From Rhea pennata (taxonomy: Eukaryota; Chordata; Aves; Rheiformes; Rheidae), in NCBI RefSeq assembly GCF_028389875.1, contig NC_084667.1, positions 59,002,570 through 59,066,569 of the forward strand: DNA of 64,000 bases, in the 5' to 3' direction. The notes beneath the pieces were generated by a model. That model was not told the origin of the DNA. It saw only the letters and a list, made by a program, of their open reading frames with translations, and made no database searches. Below, one piece after another: positions 25,892-36,400 of the stretch (its first letter is position 1; each line of letters starts with the position of its first letter). The translations under genes and the position numbers were made by a program.

Positions 25892-28800
25892 TTAAGAGTA
25901 TCTGTAACTTAAGCTAGAATGGAGAAATACTCTGAGTTTTTATCCATCACCCAGCCATCCATTAATCTATCTGCCTTGTAAACAATCAGAAACAAGTCAA
26001 ACTGTGTATTTATTACACATTTCTGAATAAGTCATGCCTTATTTCTAGAACAAACAGTACATTAAACCCTAAAGAATCTTTTGAAAAGTGCGCTACAATG
26101 AAAGAGTAACATGATAGAAACTGAATACAAATCATTCGTGAGAACAATTAAAAACAAAGCATGGGTGAAATGCACCAAAACAACACTGGAAACAGTGTAT
26201 TCTTCTTGAATATCTCTTCATTTACAGACAGTGGAGTGGTTATGCGCAACTTTATGAAGTACTGTTTTGTCTTCTTTAGTGCAGGGAAGGCACACTAGAC
26301 ACAAAATCCAGTGAGATCTGCCCAACTGCAAATTGCAGCTTATTCTGATGCTTCATGACTACACCAGCAACTTAAGCAGAAATGCTACTGTGCTTAAAAA
26401 TACTAGTGCAAAATATTGAGCTTAATGGATATGCTAAGGAAACAAGTGAAAGAAGTGTAAATTAGACTCCTAAGGGCTGAATAATGCTATATACTACTTA
26501 TGTCTCTTAAATTCACATGACAATTTTAGAATCCTAAAATCAAGTCCTGAGTTACAGCACCAAAATGTTCACGACTTGCATCCAGTCTAATATCTTTGCT
26601 GATAACCTGTCTTCTTAGATAAGTATGAACAGATACTACTTGCAAATCATATTATGAGCATTAATTTTAGATGCCTTCAACTTTATGAAAATGTCTGTTT
26701 CAGGAAATGTTTTCAGAACTTGTTTCCTAAAACTATTTCAGGTAAAAAGCTCAAAGAACCAATGTAGACAAGGCTCTTCTTTGTTTTTTTAAGAATCTTA
26801 GAATAACATCCTTGAGCTTCAATAACTGATTTTTTAAAATTCAGCCTCCATCATGTAGTTGAGTGTTCAGTGGCCCAAATCTGCATTTTAAGACCTTTCA
26901 AGAGATGATCTTGAAAATCATTTCAAGAGAGTAATATTCTTGTAAAAGATTTCTGCCTTCAGTGTGTCTCCTAGGTTGTTCTCAAGAGAATAAACCTATA
27001 TGCAGTCAATAAAATCATGCTAGACTCTACAATTAACACTATGTTTGACATGGATTCATATGCAAAGGTATTCTTAGACTAGTTTCTTAAACACAAAAAG
27101 TTTAGGTGATTGTGTTCCCTCCATGTAAGTGTGTGTGTGTGTGCGTGTGTGTGTGTGTGTCTGCCTGTGTCTTAGGTCCCACCTACCTATTCTTGAACCC
27201 ACCGCATAATTTCAGATACACTGACATTTGGATACACCGTGCATGGGTAGCTGGATAGAGCAAGACATTACTAGTGCTTCTACTGATGGAAAATCAAATA
27301 AATTCAGCTTTTTTTAGACATCACAGAATCCACACAGGCCAAAACAAGGCTTAATTCATTATGCCACTCCTGGATACAATATGTGTTATCAGTTATTTTA
27401 ATATTGCTACCAGTTTATGCAATATCATAAGCATATGTAACACTTGGCATGTGCAAAGCATAGAACAAAGTTTCTGCCTCTTCTTTCTTATTTTAACTAC
27501 CACACCTTTCTTTTCAGTATGGTAAATAATTTACTTTAGTAATATAAATATTTGAGTTGCAAACCACTAGAGCATTCAAAGACTTTGGCACTGTGTCACA
27601 GTCATGTATTATTTGCTTCATTACCAAAGGTAATCTCTGTATTTTTATTAAGCAGCCTGCACCAGCTGCACTCAAGCTGATGGCGAAGCATACCAAAGAA
27701 GCAGCAAATTCTGTATTGCAACCTACAAATTCAGCATGACCCCAATACAAAAACTACAGTGCTCTGCAAAACACCTTTTATGTTGCAGTAAAGGCAAGTC
27801 TGAAATGGATACAAAATTGGACTTTGGAGACAGAAATTGTTCTGCTATATCTCTAGCTGTCTCTTTCCAAACACACAGCTCTGCCCTCCTAGCCAAACAG
27901 CCCCTTCAAAGGTTTAGTTCTGGGGAACGTAAAACATTCAAAACAGACCTTTTCTTTGCTTTCACCACAAGCATCAAGGATACCTTCTCCCCTACTAGGT
28001 CTGCCAGCACAAGCTCATATATAACCACTAGCTGGGCCTTAGGAATGTCTCCAAACTCCAACTCTCCCAGCAGTGTTCTCATATTATTTTAGAACACGAG
28101 AACTCCTGCATGCTCAGATGAGCACAACTGAACAGCAAAGCAAGACATAACCTACAGTGCAGACCCCTAGAAACTAGCTCAGCAGCCACCTGTTTTCGTA
28201 TACAGGAAAAGGGCTTAAAGAGCACTTGACATCTCCAAGGTTTCCCCAGATTAGGAAAAGGCTCTGGAGACGGGCTCTCAAAATTAGGGGCAACAACATG
28301 CTCCTCTTGGGAACAGTGAAAAGCAAATACGGAACCCTAAGCACTGGCTTGGCAACTTTCAGAAGCCAAAGAAAAAGGATGAGAGAGGGTGCATATGCGG
28401 AGAGGTTGCATGTGACAGCTGCAGACGACCTAAGCAATTTCTTTAAGGAAGTGTCAGTCACTAAGACACTCCTGGAAGGGAGATTTAACTCAACCCACGG
28501 ACAGATTTCAATAGCTGAAACCTGAATATGACAAGCAGCATGGAAATGTAAATGCAGTGGATGTTAATGGGCATAATGAACAGGCAGGCAGCTCTGACAG
28601 CCTGTTCTCAGCTGGAAGCTATATTCCCTAGGGACTCCTTATCTTCCTCATCCACTTCTCTCAACAGCCATATAAATGCAGCAGGCAGATTTGCCAACCA
28701 CAAGCATGCGACTGCCGGGTAATGCTAGTGTTTGCCAGTAAGGGCCTTAGTCAAAGGGCTCTGCTACCTAACAAACTGAGGGAACCTGACTCCTCTGATT

Positions 28801-31800
28801 CTCCTCATCTACACTTTTACCTACTGTTGAGACACATGGCGAAAACACATCTCTTGCTGCCAGCCCCATTTGCACTCTTCATTCACTTCTGAGAGTCTGC
28901 CTTTATTTGCCTCTTTAAAAATATGCAAAGCCTAGTTTTATTTACTCAGAATTATGCTTTATTTTGCCCCACCATCCAAGCAACTGCTGTCTTTAAAACT
29001 CCCAACAGACTCCTCCTACAGACAAAAAATGAGCCAGAAGTGATGCCAAAGGTAAAGGTAGACTATTGAGAAGTCATGAAAGCAGAGAAACACATGCAAA
29101 GCAAATTGCACAGAGTTATGTGTTAAAAATTAAAGGACTACTATGACGAATATATATGTTATCCTAGCAAATAGACAGTGAGATCACTCAATATGGCTGT
29201 TGAGTACATGTAGCCTGATTCATTTTTCCTGTGCACTCTGAGCTGAAGATATTCAGTGCTCAAAATTCAGAGTATATAACAAGTGCCTAACATGGGAGAG
29301 CCATCAGTCCCCAAGCATTGTGTTATTATATATTTCTTCCTTAAAAATTCACACTTACACACAGAATACCATGGTGAATGGCACTTAGCACTGGATGTAG
29401 TTGCTGACTAGCCAAGGTGGGAGGTGCAGGTAATGTTACTTCACCAGATGAGCCAGGATGTGGGTCTCACATTGAGCAGTGCCAGCTGGAAATCTGGGGA
29501 GGGCCTGTGTCCCCACAGCACTGCCAGTGCCCTGATACAAAACACAAGGATACAGAGAAAGCATCCCCTTCCCTTAACTCTTATCGAGCATTAGAATATC
29601 AAATATTCTGCTGAGAAAGCTAGCTGTTTCTCTTTGCTGAGGCTCCTCCCTTTCATGCACAGACACACACTGAAAGAGAGAGGGAGGAAGGGCAGGACAG
29701 AGCGTCATGGTGTCTATCGAGATAATAAGAGATTTGGGGCAGAGCCTGCCTCGTGCTGTCGACTTTTTAGTGCGCTCAGACCCAAACACTAGCTGAGATA
29801 TTTCAGCTCTCCTGTATAGTAATAAAAACAGTAACTACAAGAAAATAATGGCTGTATACCATAACCTCCCTCTCCCACTCCCTGCTTTCCTGTTTACTAA
29901 TTCCTGAACTACTAAAGGTAATAGCTAATAATAATGATGTTGTGGAGCTGGGAAACAAAGGCATTTTACAAACAGAGTGTACAAAATGAACAGTGAGTCG
30001 CATGACAGTAGTGGATGTGGAGCTCCTGAACAGTAAAAAAAACATCTGACCTTGCTGCTACTCAGTGTTTAATGCTGATCAAAAGCATGAATGATTACCA
30101 AACAGTAAACTTACAGCTATTCAATGTATCTGCCTTCAAAATACAGAAGAGTGTATCAGCCCTGATGGAATTTGGACTTGCGCTTCTCCAGAGATTACCT
30201 ATTCAAACCTGGCATGTAAATAATTAAACTTTCTCTACACATTTCCAAGACTGGAAGAAGAAATGGTATAATTTATTTAGGATTCAGTGTAACTATGCAT
30301 AATCTTAGCCCTCCTTCCATCTTCCGAAATTACTACAGATGCAGCTGGAGCCTGTCTGACTAGCGTCCATGCAGCAGCTCTTTTCACAGTCAGGAATCAG
30401 CCATATTTGAGCACTGACTCCTGAAAGCCTCCCTAACTGGTTGCATTTTAGTGCTTTCTGGGGACCTGCTTTAGAGCTGTGGAGTGCTCAGAGACATGGG
30501 GCAGGCCTGAACCCACAGCATATGCAGCACCTTGCTCCTGGGTGTCCTGCAGCAGTGAAAATCACGAGGAATCACTTACTCAGGCTGCTCGGGATTCCTG
30601 CCTGCATTGGAAAAAATAACTGCCCTGACCATTCACTGGAAGATAACGCTTACAATTTACAGCATAGAAAAACACTCGTCAAGGCCAAGGTTAGCAAGTG
30701 AGTATTGAAAGAGGGTTATGTTTACAGCCAACCACATCACTGATAGATTACAAACTTGCTCAGGAACACACTGCAGATAGGACACAAGGTTATTTATTTG
30801 AGAATATAAACATGTACTATTAGAATGCCATTTTTTGCAGGATTACATTTTAAATACAGGTATCAAGATAAATAGAATTTTGATTTTGCTGCGTTACATA
30901 TTACAGACATTGATTCTTTGTTATTTTTACTAAAACTCAACCCAGGCAACCAAGAACAAATTTGAATTGTTCAAGACTGAACTGAACCATAATAAAGCAT
31001 TCCTGTGATAAGGGTACCTGCCCTAAGATCCATTGCTGAAAACTTCCAACTCTCAGTAACTAAACCACTTCCAGAACCTGACTTGCTATGCCAGCCAAAA
31101 TGTCTTAATTACAAGACAGGAATATAGATAAAAACTGCTTAGTTTATAACAGTGAAATGCAAAGCACTTGAGTACTTTGAAGGGCACGCAAGCAATGTGA
31201 ACTATGAACTTCAGGATTCATGAATCCATGACATTTAAAGCGAGAGGAGAGGAAATAATTTTGTCTTGTCTAAGCCACTAGATACAAAAAATGAACAAAC
31301 AACAAGTATTTTGATTCAATAAAAATATTTGGGATCCAACACTGAATCTTAATGAATTGTTGTAGTGAGAAAAATATCAACAGCTAAGCACCAAGAGGAA
31401 AATAATCCACAGTTCTAATCAATTTTGTATGATCAGAGAGAATATTTTCTGACCTCATTTGTATGGGACCTGCCTTTTGCAGTAGGAGCACTATTTTAAA
31501 AGGTACCTCTTAACTTAGTGATGTCAATTTATATACTATAAAATAAAAATTTAATCTGTCTTTATGCTACTAAATCATAACTCTTTGGAGTTATTCATTA
31601 TGTTAAATAGCACCATACCAAGTGTCTCTGTTTCCCTTTTGCTGCATAATAAAATGGTGTTGGCAGCAGTATATTTTAACACTTGTAATTTATTAACCTC
31701 AGAGGTGTTGTAGCTTGAAACTAAAGCCACAGAAAGGAGACATTTAGCAAGTTATACATGCTGCATATTTTCACAGCAGAGGAGTTCCTGCTGTGCTTTT

Positions 31801-32790
31801 CTTGCCTCCTACATTTTTATGATTTTTCTCCTCCCGTTAATTGCCAAGTTCATATATTTTGTAGATACTTCCTTATTTTGCACTAAACCTCTTTAATGTG
31901 TTTTAAAAAGCATTGCCGAGTATGCGTCAAGGAGTCATTTAAAATACCCAGAAGAATTTTTAACTTTTTCAGACAGAGGTAGTGAAGTCCAAGACAGTCA
32001 TGTGTGACATTTTACAGGACAGTGCTGTGGCTACAAACATTTGCTATTCCATAGGCAGAGAAGAAACATGTAACTAGGGCAGCAGCCATGATGTAGGAGG
32101 GTCTTGTTAGAAGAAAGCGTTGTAAGAAACGCACATTCATCTCTGGGGTCCCTGTTCCTCTGCTGCTGTAGCTGAGGGAACGCATTTTTCATTACAATGT
32201 GTCACTGAGCGTGTTTGTAACGATAGCCCGGCTTTTCCTTTTCTAGGAAAATCACACCTATCAGACAGCTTTGTATTTTAACGTTCTTCTGCATATCAAA
32301 AAAAATGTTCAAGATGCTCTTAAAGGGTCACCGGGAGGTGGGTTTCCTCTGACCACATCAACATGATTGACCAGAGTGAGCCCAGAAACCTGTTTCAAAC
32401 CCAACCTAGGACAGGGAAAAGTTAAGAGTACCTGATATTTTTCATTGTCCTTACTAGTTTTATCCGCTTTCCCTCATTTTCTCTACAAACCCACAAAACC
32501 ATCAAGAAGCTTAAGAACATTATTCTGTAAGAACCAGTGACAGGAACTGAGGAGACCGGTTCTGCCTCTGAGTGTTTACAGGAGCAGGGGGGTTGTTTCA
32601 TCGCTTGATTCACCAAGTCTCCGGGAGCACTTTGCCACTTGAACGTTACTCGTGTTCTAAAATGCCCCAAACGAGTAATTTCCGTGAGACTGGAAGACTG
32701 AAAATCTTAATGACTAGGAAAGAAGAGGATGGGAGAGAATGGAACCCAGAGGGGGGGGGGTGTTTTCTGCTTTTTAAGGAGAACGTAAAT
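25892..32790. other. AT-rich intergenic DNA, no supported gene
   Basis: No exon, RNA gene or clear mobile element is seen in this 6.9 kb. It contains a TG microsatellite at 27129-27160. The part from about 30.7 to 32.3 kb is very AT-rich, and its open frames are short and unrelated to families I know. Conserved regulatory elements cannot be excluded without an alignment. Confidence 0.4.
27129..27160. repeat. (GT)n microsatellite
   Basis: Sixteen GT dinucleotides run in a row with one GC interruption at 27143-27144. Such arrays are usually length-polymorphic. Confidence 0.95.
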
Positions 32791-33496
32791 CCAAAGACAC
32801 ATCTCATCCCTGTTCCCGGATCAGCTGTGGAGGGCTGGCAGCACTCTGCAGCCGGGCTGGAGCACAAGCCCGCGGGGGCTTGTTACTCTGCCACCACGCA
32901 GAGGCAGCCCGAGCAGCCAGGGCTGCTCAGAGCCGAGCCTTCACCACAGCCAACTCGGATTTCCACAGGCTCTGCGCCCTGAACGCCCGCCGCACAGGCA
33001 GCCCGCGGCACCGCCGCCACCTCAGCCGCTCTAAACCATCTGGAATATAGAGGATTCGCTGCGATCCAAGCGCGCCGTACCCGCGGCAGCCGAGCTCCGG
33101 GGTCGGGCCGGCGCTCGGCGGCGGCGGGGAGCGGGCCTCAGGCCGACCCGGAGCGGCGAGCACCGCTGCTCGCCGCCCCCCTCGCCACAGGCGGGAGCTC
33201 GCGGCGCCCCGCGCTGGGCGGGAGCGGCCCGGCCCGCGCCCCCCCCCTCCCCCTCCCGCCGCCTCAGCGCCGCTCGCCGCCCCGCAGGGAGGTGCCACAG
33301 CCGGGAGGGGAAGCCGAGGGGCCCCTCCCCGCCGCGCGACGCGGAGCAGCGCTGGCCGGCGCGGCGCAGAGGTAGCTGCCGCAGCACCGCGAAGGCAGGG
33401 GAGGGGAGGGGGCGGCCGGCGGGCCGGGGAGGGAGGGGAGGGGGCGGCCGGGCCGCGGCTGCCGCCCGCCGCGCTCAGCACCGGGCCCTGCTGCAC

Positions 33497-33795
33497 TGAC
33501 TCATCGCCTCGCCGCTTCCCCCACCCGATCTCGCGAGAGCTCGCCGAGGTAGACGCGATGTCCTTTGGGGCACTGGTGGGGGGAGGGCGCGGGGGGGGGA
33601 GAGAAGCGAAGCGAGGGGGTGTCTTGATTGATAGCGGCCGCCGCCAGTGGGTTGGGGGCACGGCGAGCCCTGAGCCAATAGCTTCGTCCCAAGGCGAGCG
33701 GCGAGCCAATGGCGGGGCTGGGGAGGCGGGGCGCGCCGCTGGCTGATTGATCCCAGCTTTGGCGTTGTTCAGTCAGAGCGAGAACATTCTAGAGG
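33497..33795 (+). promoter_or_regulatory. EIF5 core promoter with paired CCAAT boxes, TCTCGCGAGA motif and HSE-like element
   Basis: An AP-1-like TGACTCA is at 33497-33503. The palindromic promoter motif TCTCGCGAGA is at 33529-33538. Two CCAAT boxes lie at 33675-33679 and 33706-33710; their 31-bp spacing is about three helical turns, as is common for NF-Y pairs. The sequence AGAACATTCTAGAG at 33781-33794, next to the exon 1 donor, fits alternating heat-shock units (GAA, TTC, GAG). No TATA box is near, so initiation some 50-80 bp after the second CCAAT box is expected, within about 33750-33780. The motifs are seen; factor binding is inferred. Confidence 0.6.
33750..33794 (+). other. EIF5: EIF5 non-coding exon 1 (5' end approximate)
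   Basis: The exon ends at 33794 with a strong donor, AG followed by GTGAGT. The 5' end is not visible in the sequence and is placed only by distance from the CCAAT boxes. No ATG lies between about 33711 and 33794. The following intron is only 170 bp, with a good branch-point match (CACTAAC near 33930) and acceptor GCAG at 33961-33964. Confidence 0.6.
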
Positions 33796-33964
33796 TGAGT
33801 ACGGGGCGGCCATTGCCGGGGTCCCATCAACCGCCCCTTTCTGCCTGAGCTGCGCGCCGGCCGCCGCCTCTCCCTTCCCCTCCCCTTCCCTTTCTCCCCC
33901 CTCCTCCTCCCTGTCCTCATAGGTGTCGCCACTAACGATGCCCCTGATTGTGTTCTGCACGCAG

Positions 33965-34157
33965 ATTGCCCGGCGCCGCTGTCCCTGCTGATCCCGCCCG
34001 CCCCAGGACGCTCGGACCCGGAGGCTGCGGCGTCCGCCTCCGCCTCCCTCTCCGTCTGGATATAAGCGCCCCCACGGCCTTGTTCTCCTCGCACACTCGG
34101 CTTCGTCGCAGCCCGGGGCGAGCAGCGTTGGGTTTATGTCTTTATTGGACGAAAACG
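33965..34157 (+). other. EIF5: EIF5 non-coding exon 2, carrying the first upstream AUG
   Basis: The exon lies between acceptor GCAG (33961-33964) and donor GTGAGT (34158-34163). It is GC-rich and has a single ATG at 34136-34138 in poor context (TTTATGT), which opens the upstream reading frame described separately. Inside the exon is TATAAGC at 34061, about 30 bp before a pyrimidine-rich TTCTCCTC. A second, TATA-type start site within this exon is therefore possible and would give a shorter leader that still contains the upstream AUG. Confidence 0.72.
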
Positions 34158-34328
34158 GTGAGTACCCCCTGTGCTAAAGCGAGTGGGTGAGTGGGGAGGA
34201 AGCGGGGGGTTAGAGCAGGGTTTGGGTCGGGAGGAGGAGAATTGCGGCTCTCCAGTCTGGGCTGGAGCACCGCATTACTGATAAACGTTTGATACCGGGA
34301 GAGGTTCCTTACAATGAAATAGCCGGGA

Positions 34329-34362
34329 TTTTTTTTTTTTTTTTTTTTGGGGGGGGGGGGGG
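34329..34362 (+). repeat. T20-G14 homopolymer junction in EIF5 intron 2
   Basis: Twenty T (34329-34348) are followed directly by fourteen G (34349-34362) and then by further GGG runs. The G side could fold as a quadruplex. It lies about 170 bp after the exon 2 donor. Such runs are prone to sequencing error, so the exact lengths may not be reliable. Confidence 0.85.
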
Positions 34363-36310
34363 CGGGCGGGTGGGAAAGAGATAAGTAGCGTTTCAATTAC
34401 CTTTCTTTATTATTATTATTATTTTTTTTAAGTTTCGTGTCGTTCCTTTTCTTCCCCACCCCCCTTCCCAAAACCATGCGACGAGACAAGATGGCGGCGG
34501 CTGGGGCCGCGCCTCCCTGTGCAGTGGGCGGGAAGGGAGGGGGCGCGCGGCGGGGGGAGCTGTGGCGCAGTTACACACCCGCAGCGTGGGGGAGGGGGCG
34601 CCGCCTCCCCGAGGCTTAGCCTCTGGCGGGGGGGAGCTACAGAGCGTCCCCCTTTCGCTGCTGGAGAGCGCATGCGTGGCTGGAGGTGCCCTCCCCCTAT
34701 TTCTCTTAAGGCTGACTCAGTACTTAATTGGTGCATTTGTGACTCATCACAGTCCTGAGTGGGGCGGGGAAACTGCTCTTAAGCAAGGAGTCTATCCGCC
34801 TTTCCACTTTCCCTCCGTACTGAACGGGGAGGGGGGTGGGGCGAGAGGAAGCTTGGGATGAGGTGTCCTAAGGACCAGGAGAGGGAGCTTCAGTCCGCGT
34901 TAGACAAAAGCAGTAATCTGTAAGGAGGGGAAGCCGCACATTTCTTCCTGAGAGCTCATGCTCGGTCGCCCAGATACCTGCTTCCTCACTGCTGCGGCAG
35001 GCACGTGGTCGGATCACGTGTTGGCTCCTTTTAGCTAAAATTGGGGAGGGACGCCTCAGGCTTGAAACAAAATCCATGATGCATTTTTTTCCCTGAAGTG
35101 TAAAACTGTATCTAGACATCGAGTGTAGAATACACATCTATTCAAATCTCTGTGTGTTTTCTTTGTGTAAAAGATTCGTAAACCTTGTTCGAGGGACTTG
35201 AACTGTGTGGAACCAATAGCCATATTATTATGCATAAATACTAAGAATGGTTATTTCGTTGTGTCAACGCTTCTGTCATTAATAGTAACAACATGATGAT
35301 GTGTCAGAAAAACCATGCTGTAATTAGTTGTCTGTCCAGTCAACTCAACCAGTTGTGGCTTAAGTAATCTTACATCTGAATATAGACACACATGTTAATT
35401 TTAATATGTAAATACTGCTTAAGGTAACTATAATAATAGGATTCATCCTCCTTCCCCTTCCTCCCCCACCCCTTCCCCCCAAGAAAAAAGCCAACTGGAA
35501 AAGCTGCTGCACTGCTCTGTACCTCTGCATTGCTAGGCTTTCTACAGTGAAGCAACTTATGTCAGACTTTATCAGGCTTATTGTTAAGTCAAAACTCAAC
35601 AGAAGCTGCTATGAGAATCCATAATTGAGAGGGAGAATTACCTAATTTTCAACTCTTTTCCACTCCGATCAAAACTGGTAAGCCATGTAAAACTATGTTG
35701 GACTACAGATTGCTGCTGCTTCATCTTACTGATATTTCTCAACATCTTGACAAACTTCAGTTTATGTGATAAGTTTGTGCTATGATGAGGAATTTGAAGC
35801 TCTGTTCCAGATCTTTCTCCTGCTTCCCTCTGCCCTGCAGCCTGAAACATACCACATGACCCTCTCAGTGCAAGCAACATTGGTCTGCATAATAAGCAGT
35901 ATTCCTTTCTCTTCTATTATGATTGCAGCACTCATTTAGAAGTTAATGTACAGAAAACATTCTTAAGCTGTTCAAATGTTCTTTGGGTAGTAAGAAAAAG
36001 AGGGTGGAAGGTTGTGTGGTTTAGACGAGTAGTACAATTCAAGGCTACTTATGTTCCACAAATTGGAAGTCATAGAAAGCCCCAAGATAACTAACTTTAT
36101 CTACTTATAGCCTCTTAATACAGCTCTGTGGCAAGACCTGATGGGGGCACATTGAGATAAACTTCATTTCTTCTGTTTATTAACACTTGCAGAGCTGTTG
36201 CGCAGCCACTGGTACCTGTATTGGGGAAACATAGCATACAAGCAAGAACCTTACAGCCTCAGTGGCGAAAATCTTTTCATGTCAGAGACCGAGAACTCTT
36301 GCAGTCGTTT

Positions 36311-36379
36311 ATGTCATCCCGTCTTCTCCAGACAGAAGATACTAAAAAACTGCAATCAAAGATCTCTTCATCTTATTGA
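36311..36379 (+). promoter_or_regulatory. Second, short upstream reading frame of EIF5 (22 codons)
   Basis: ATG at 36311-36313 opens a 22-codon frame that ends at TGA 36377-36379, 21 nt before the EIF5 ATG. It is in the same frame as EIF5 but separated by its stop. The AUG context is again weak, with T at -3 and T at +4. Ribosomes that use it could only reach EIF5 by reinitiation over a very short distance. Confidence 0.6.
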
Positions 36380-36400
36380 TAAAGCTACTAATAAGGCAAA

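Larger units (their letters stand above)
32800..34680. promoter_or_regulatory. CpG island covering the EIF5 promoter and first two exons
   Basis: Sequence turns sharply GC-rich and dense in CpG from about 32.8 kb, peaks at 33.0-33.8 kb and fades by about 34.7 kb. The island spans both non-coding EIF5 exons and the start of the long first-coding-exon intron. It is typical of a housekeeping gene promoter. A minus-strand open frame of 260 codons (33709-32927) inside it is low in complexity, rich in Pro, Arg and Ala, and is explained by the scarcity of AT-rich stop codons. Confidence 0.9.

Noticed and set aside
32927..33709. 260-codon minus-strand open frame in the EIF5 CpG island
   Set aside because: Low-complexity Pro/Arg/Ala/Gly composition, no domain, and it lies across the promoter; few stop codons are expected in such GC-rich DNA.
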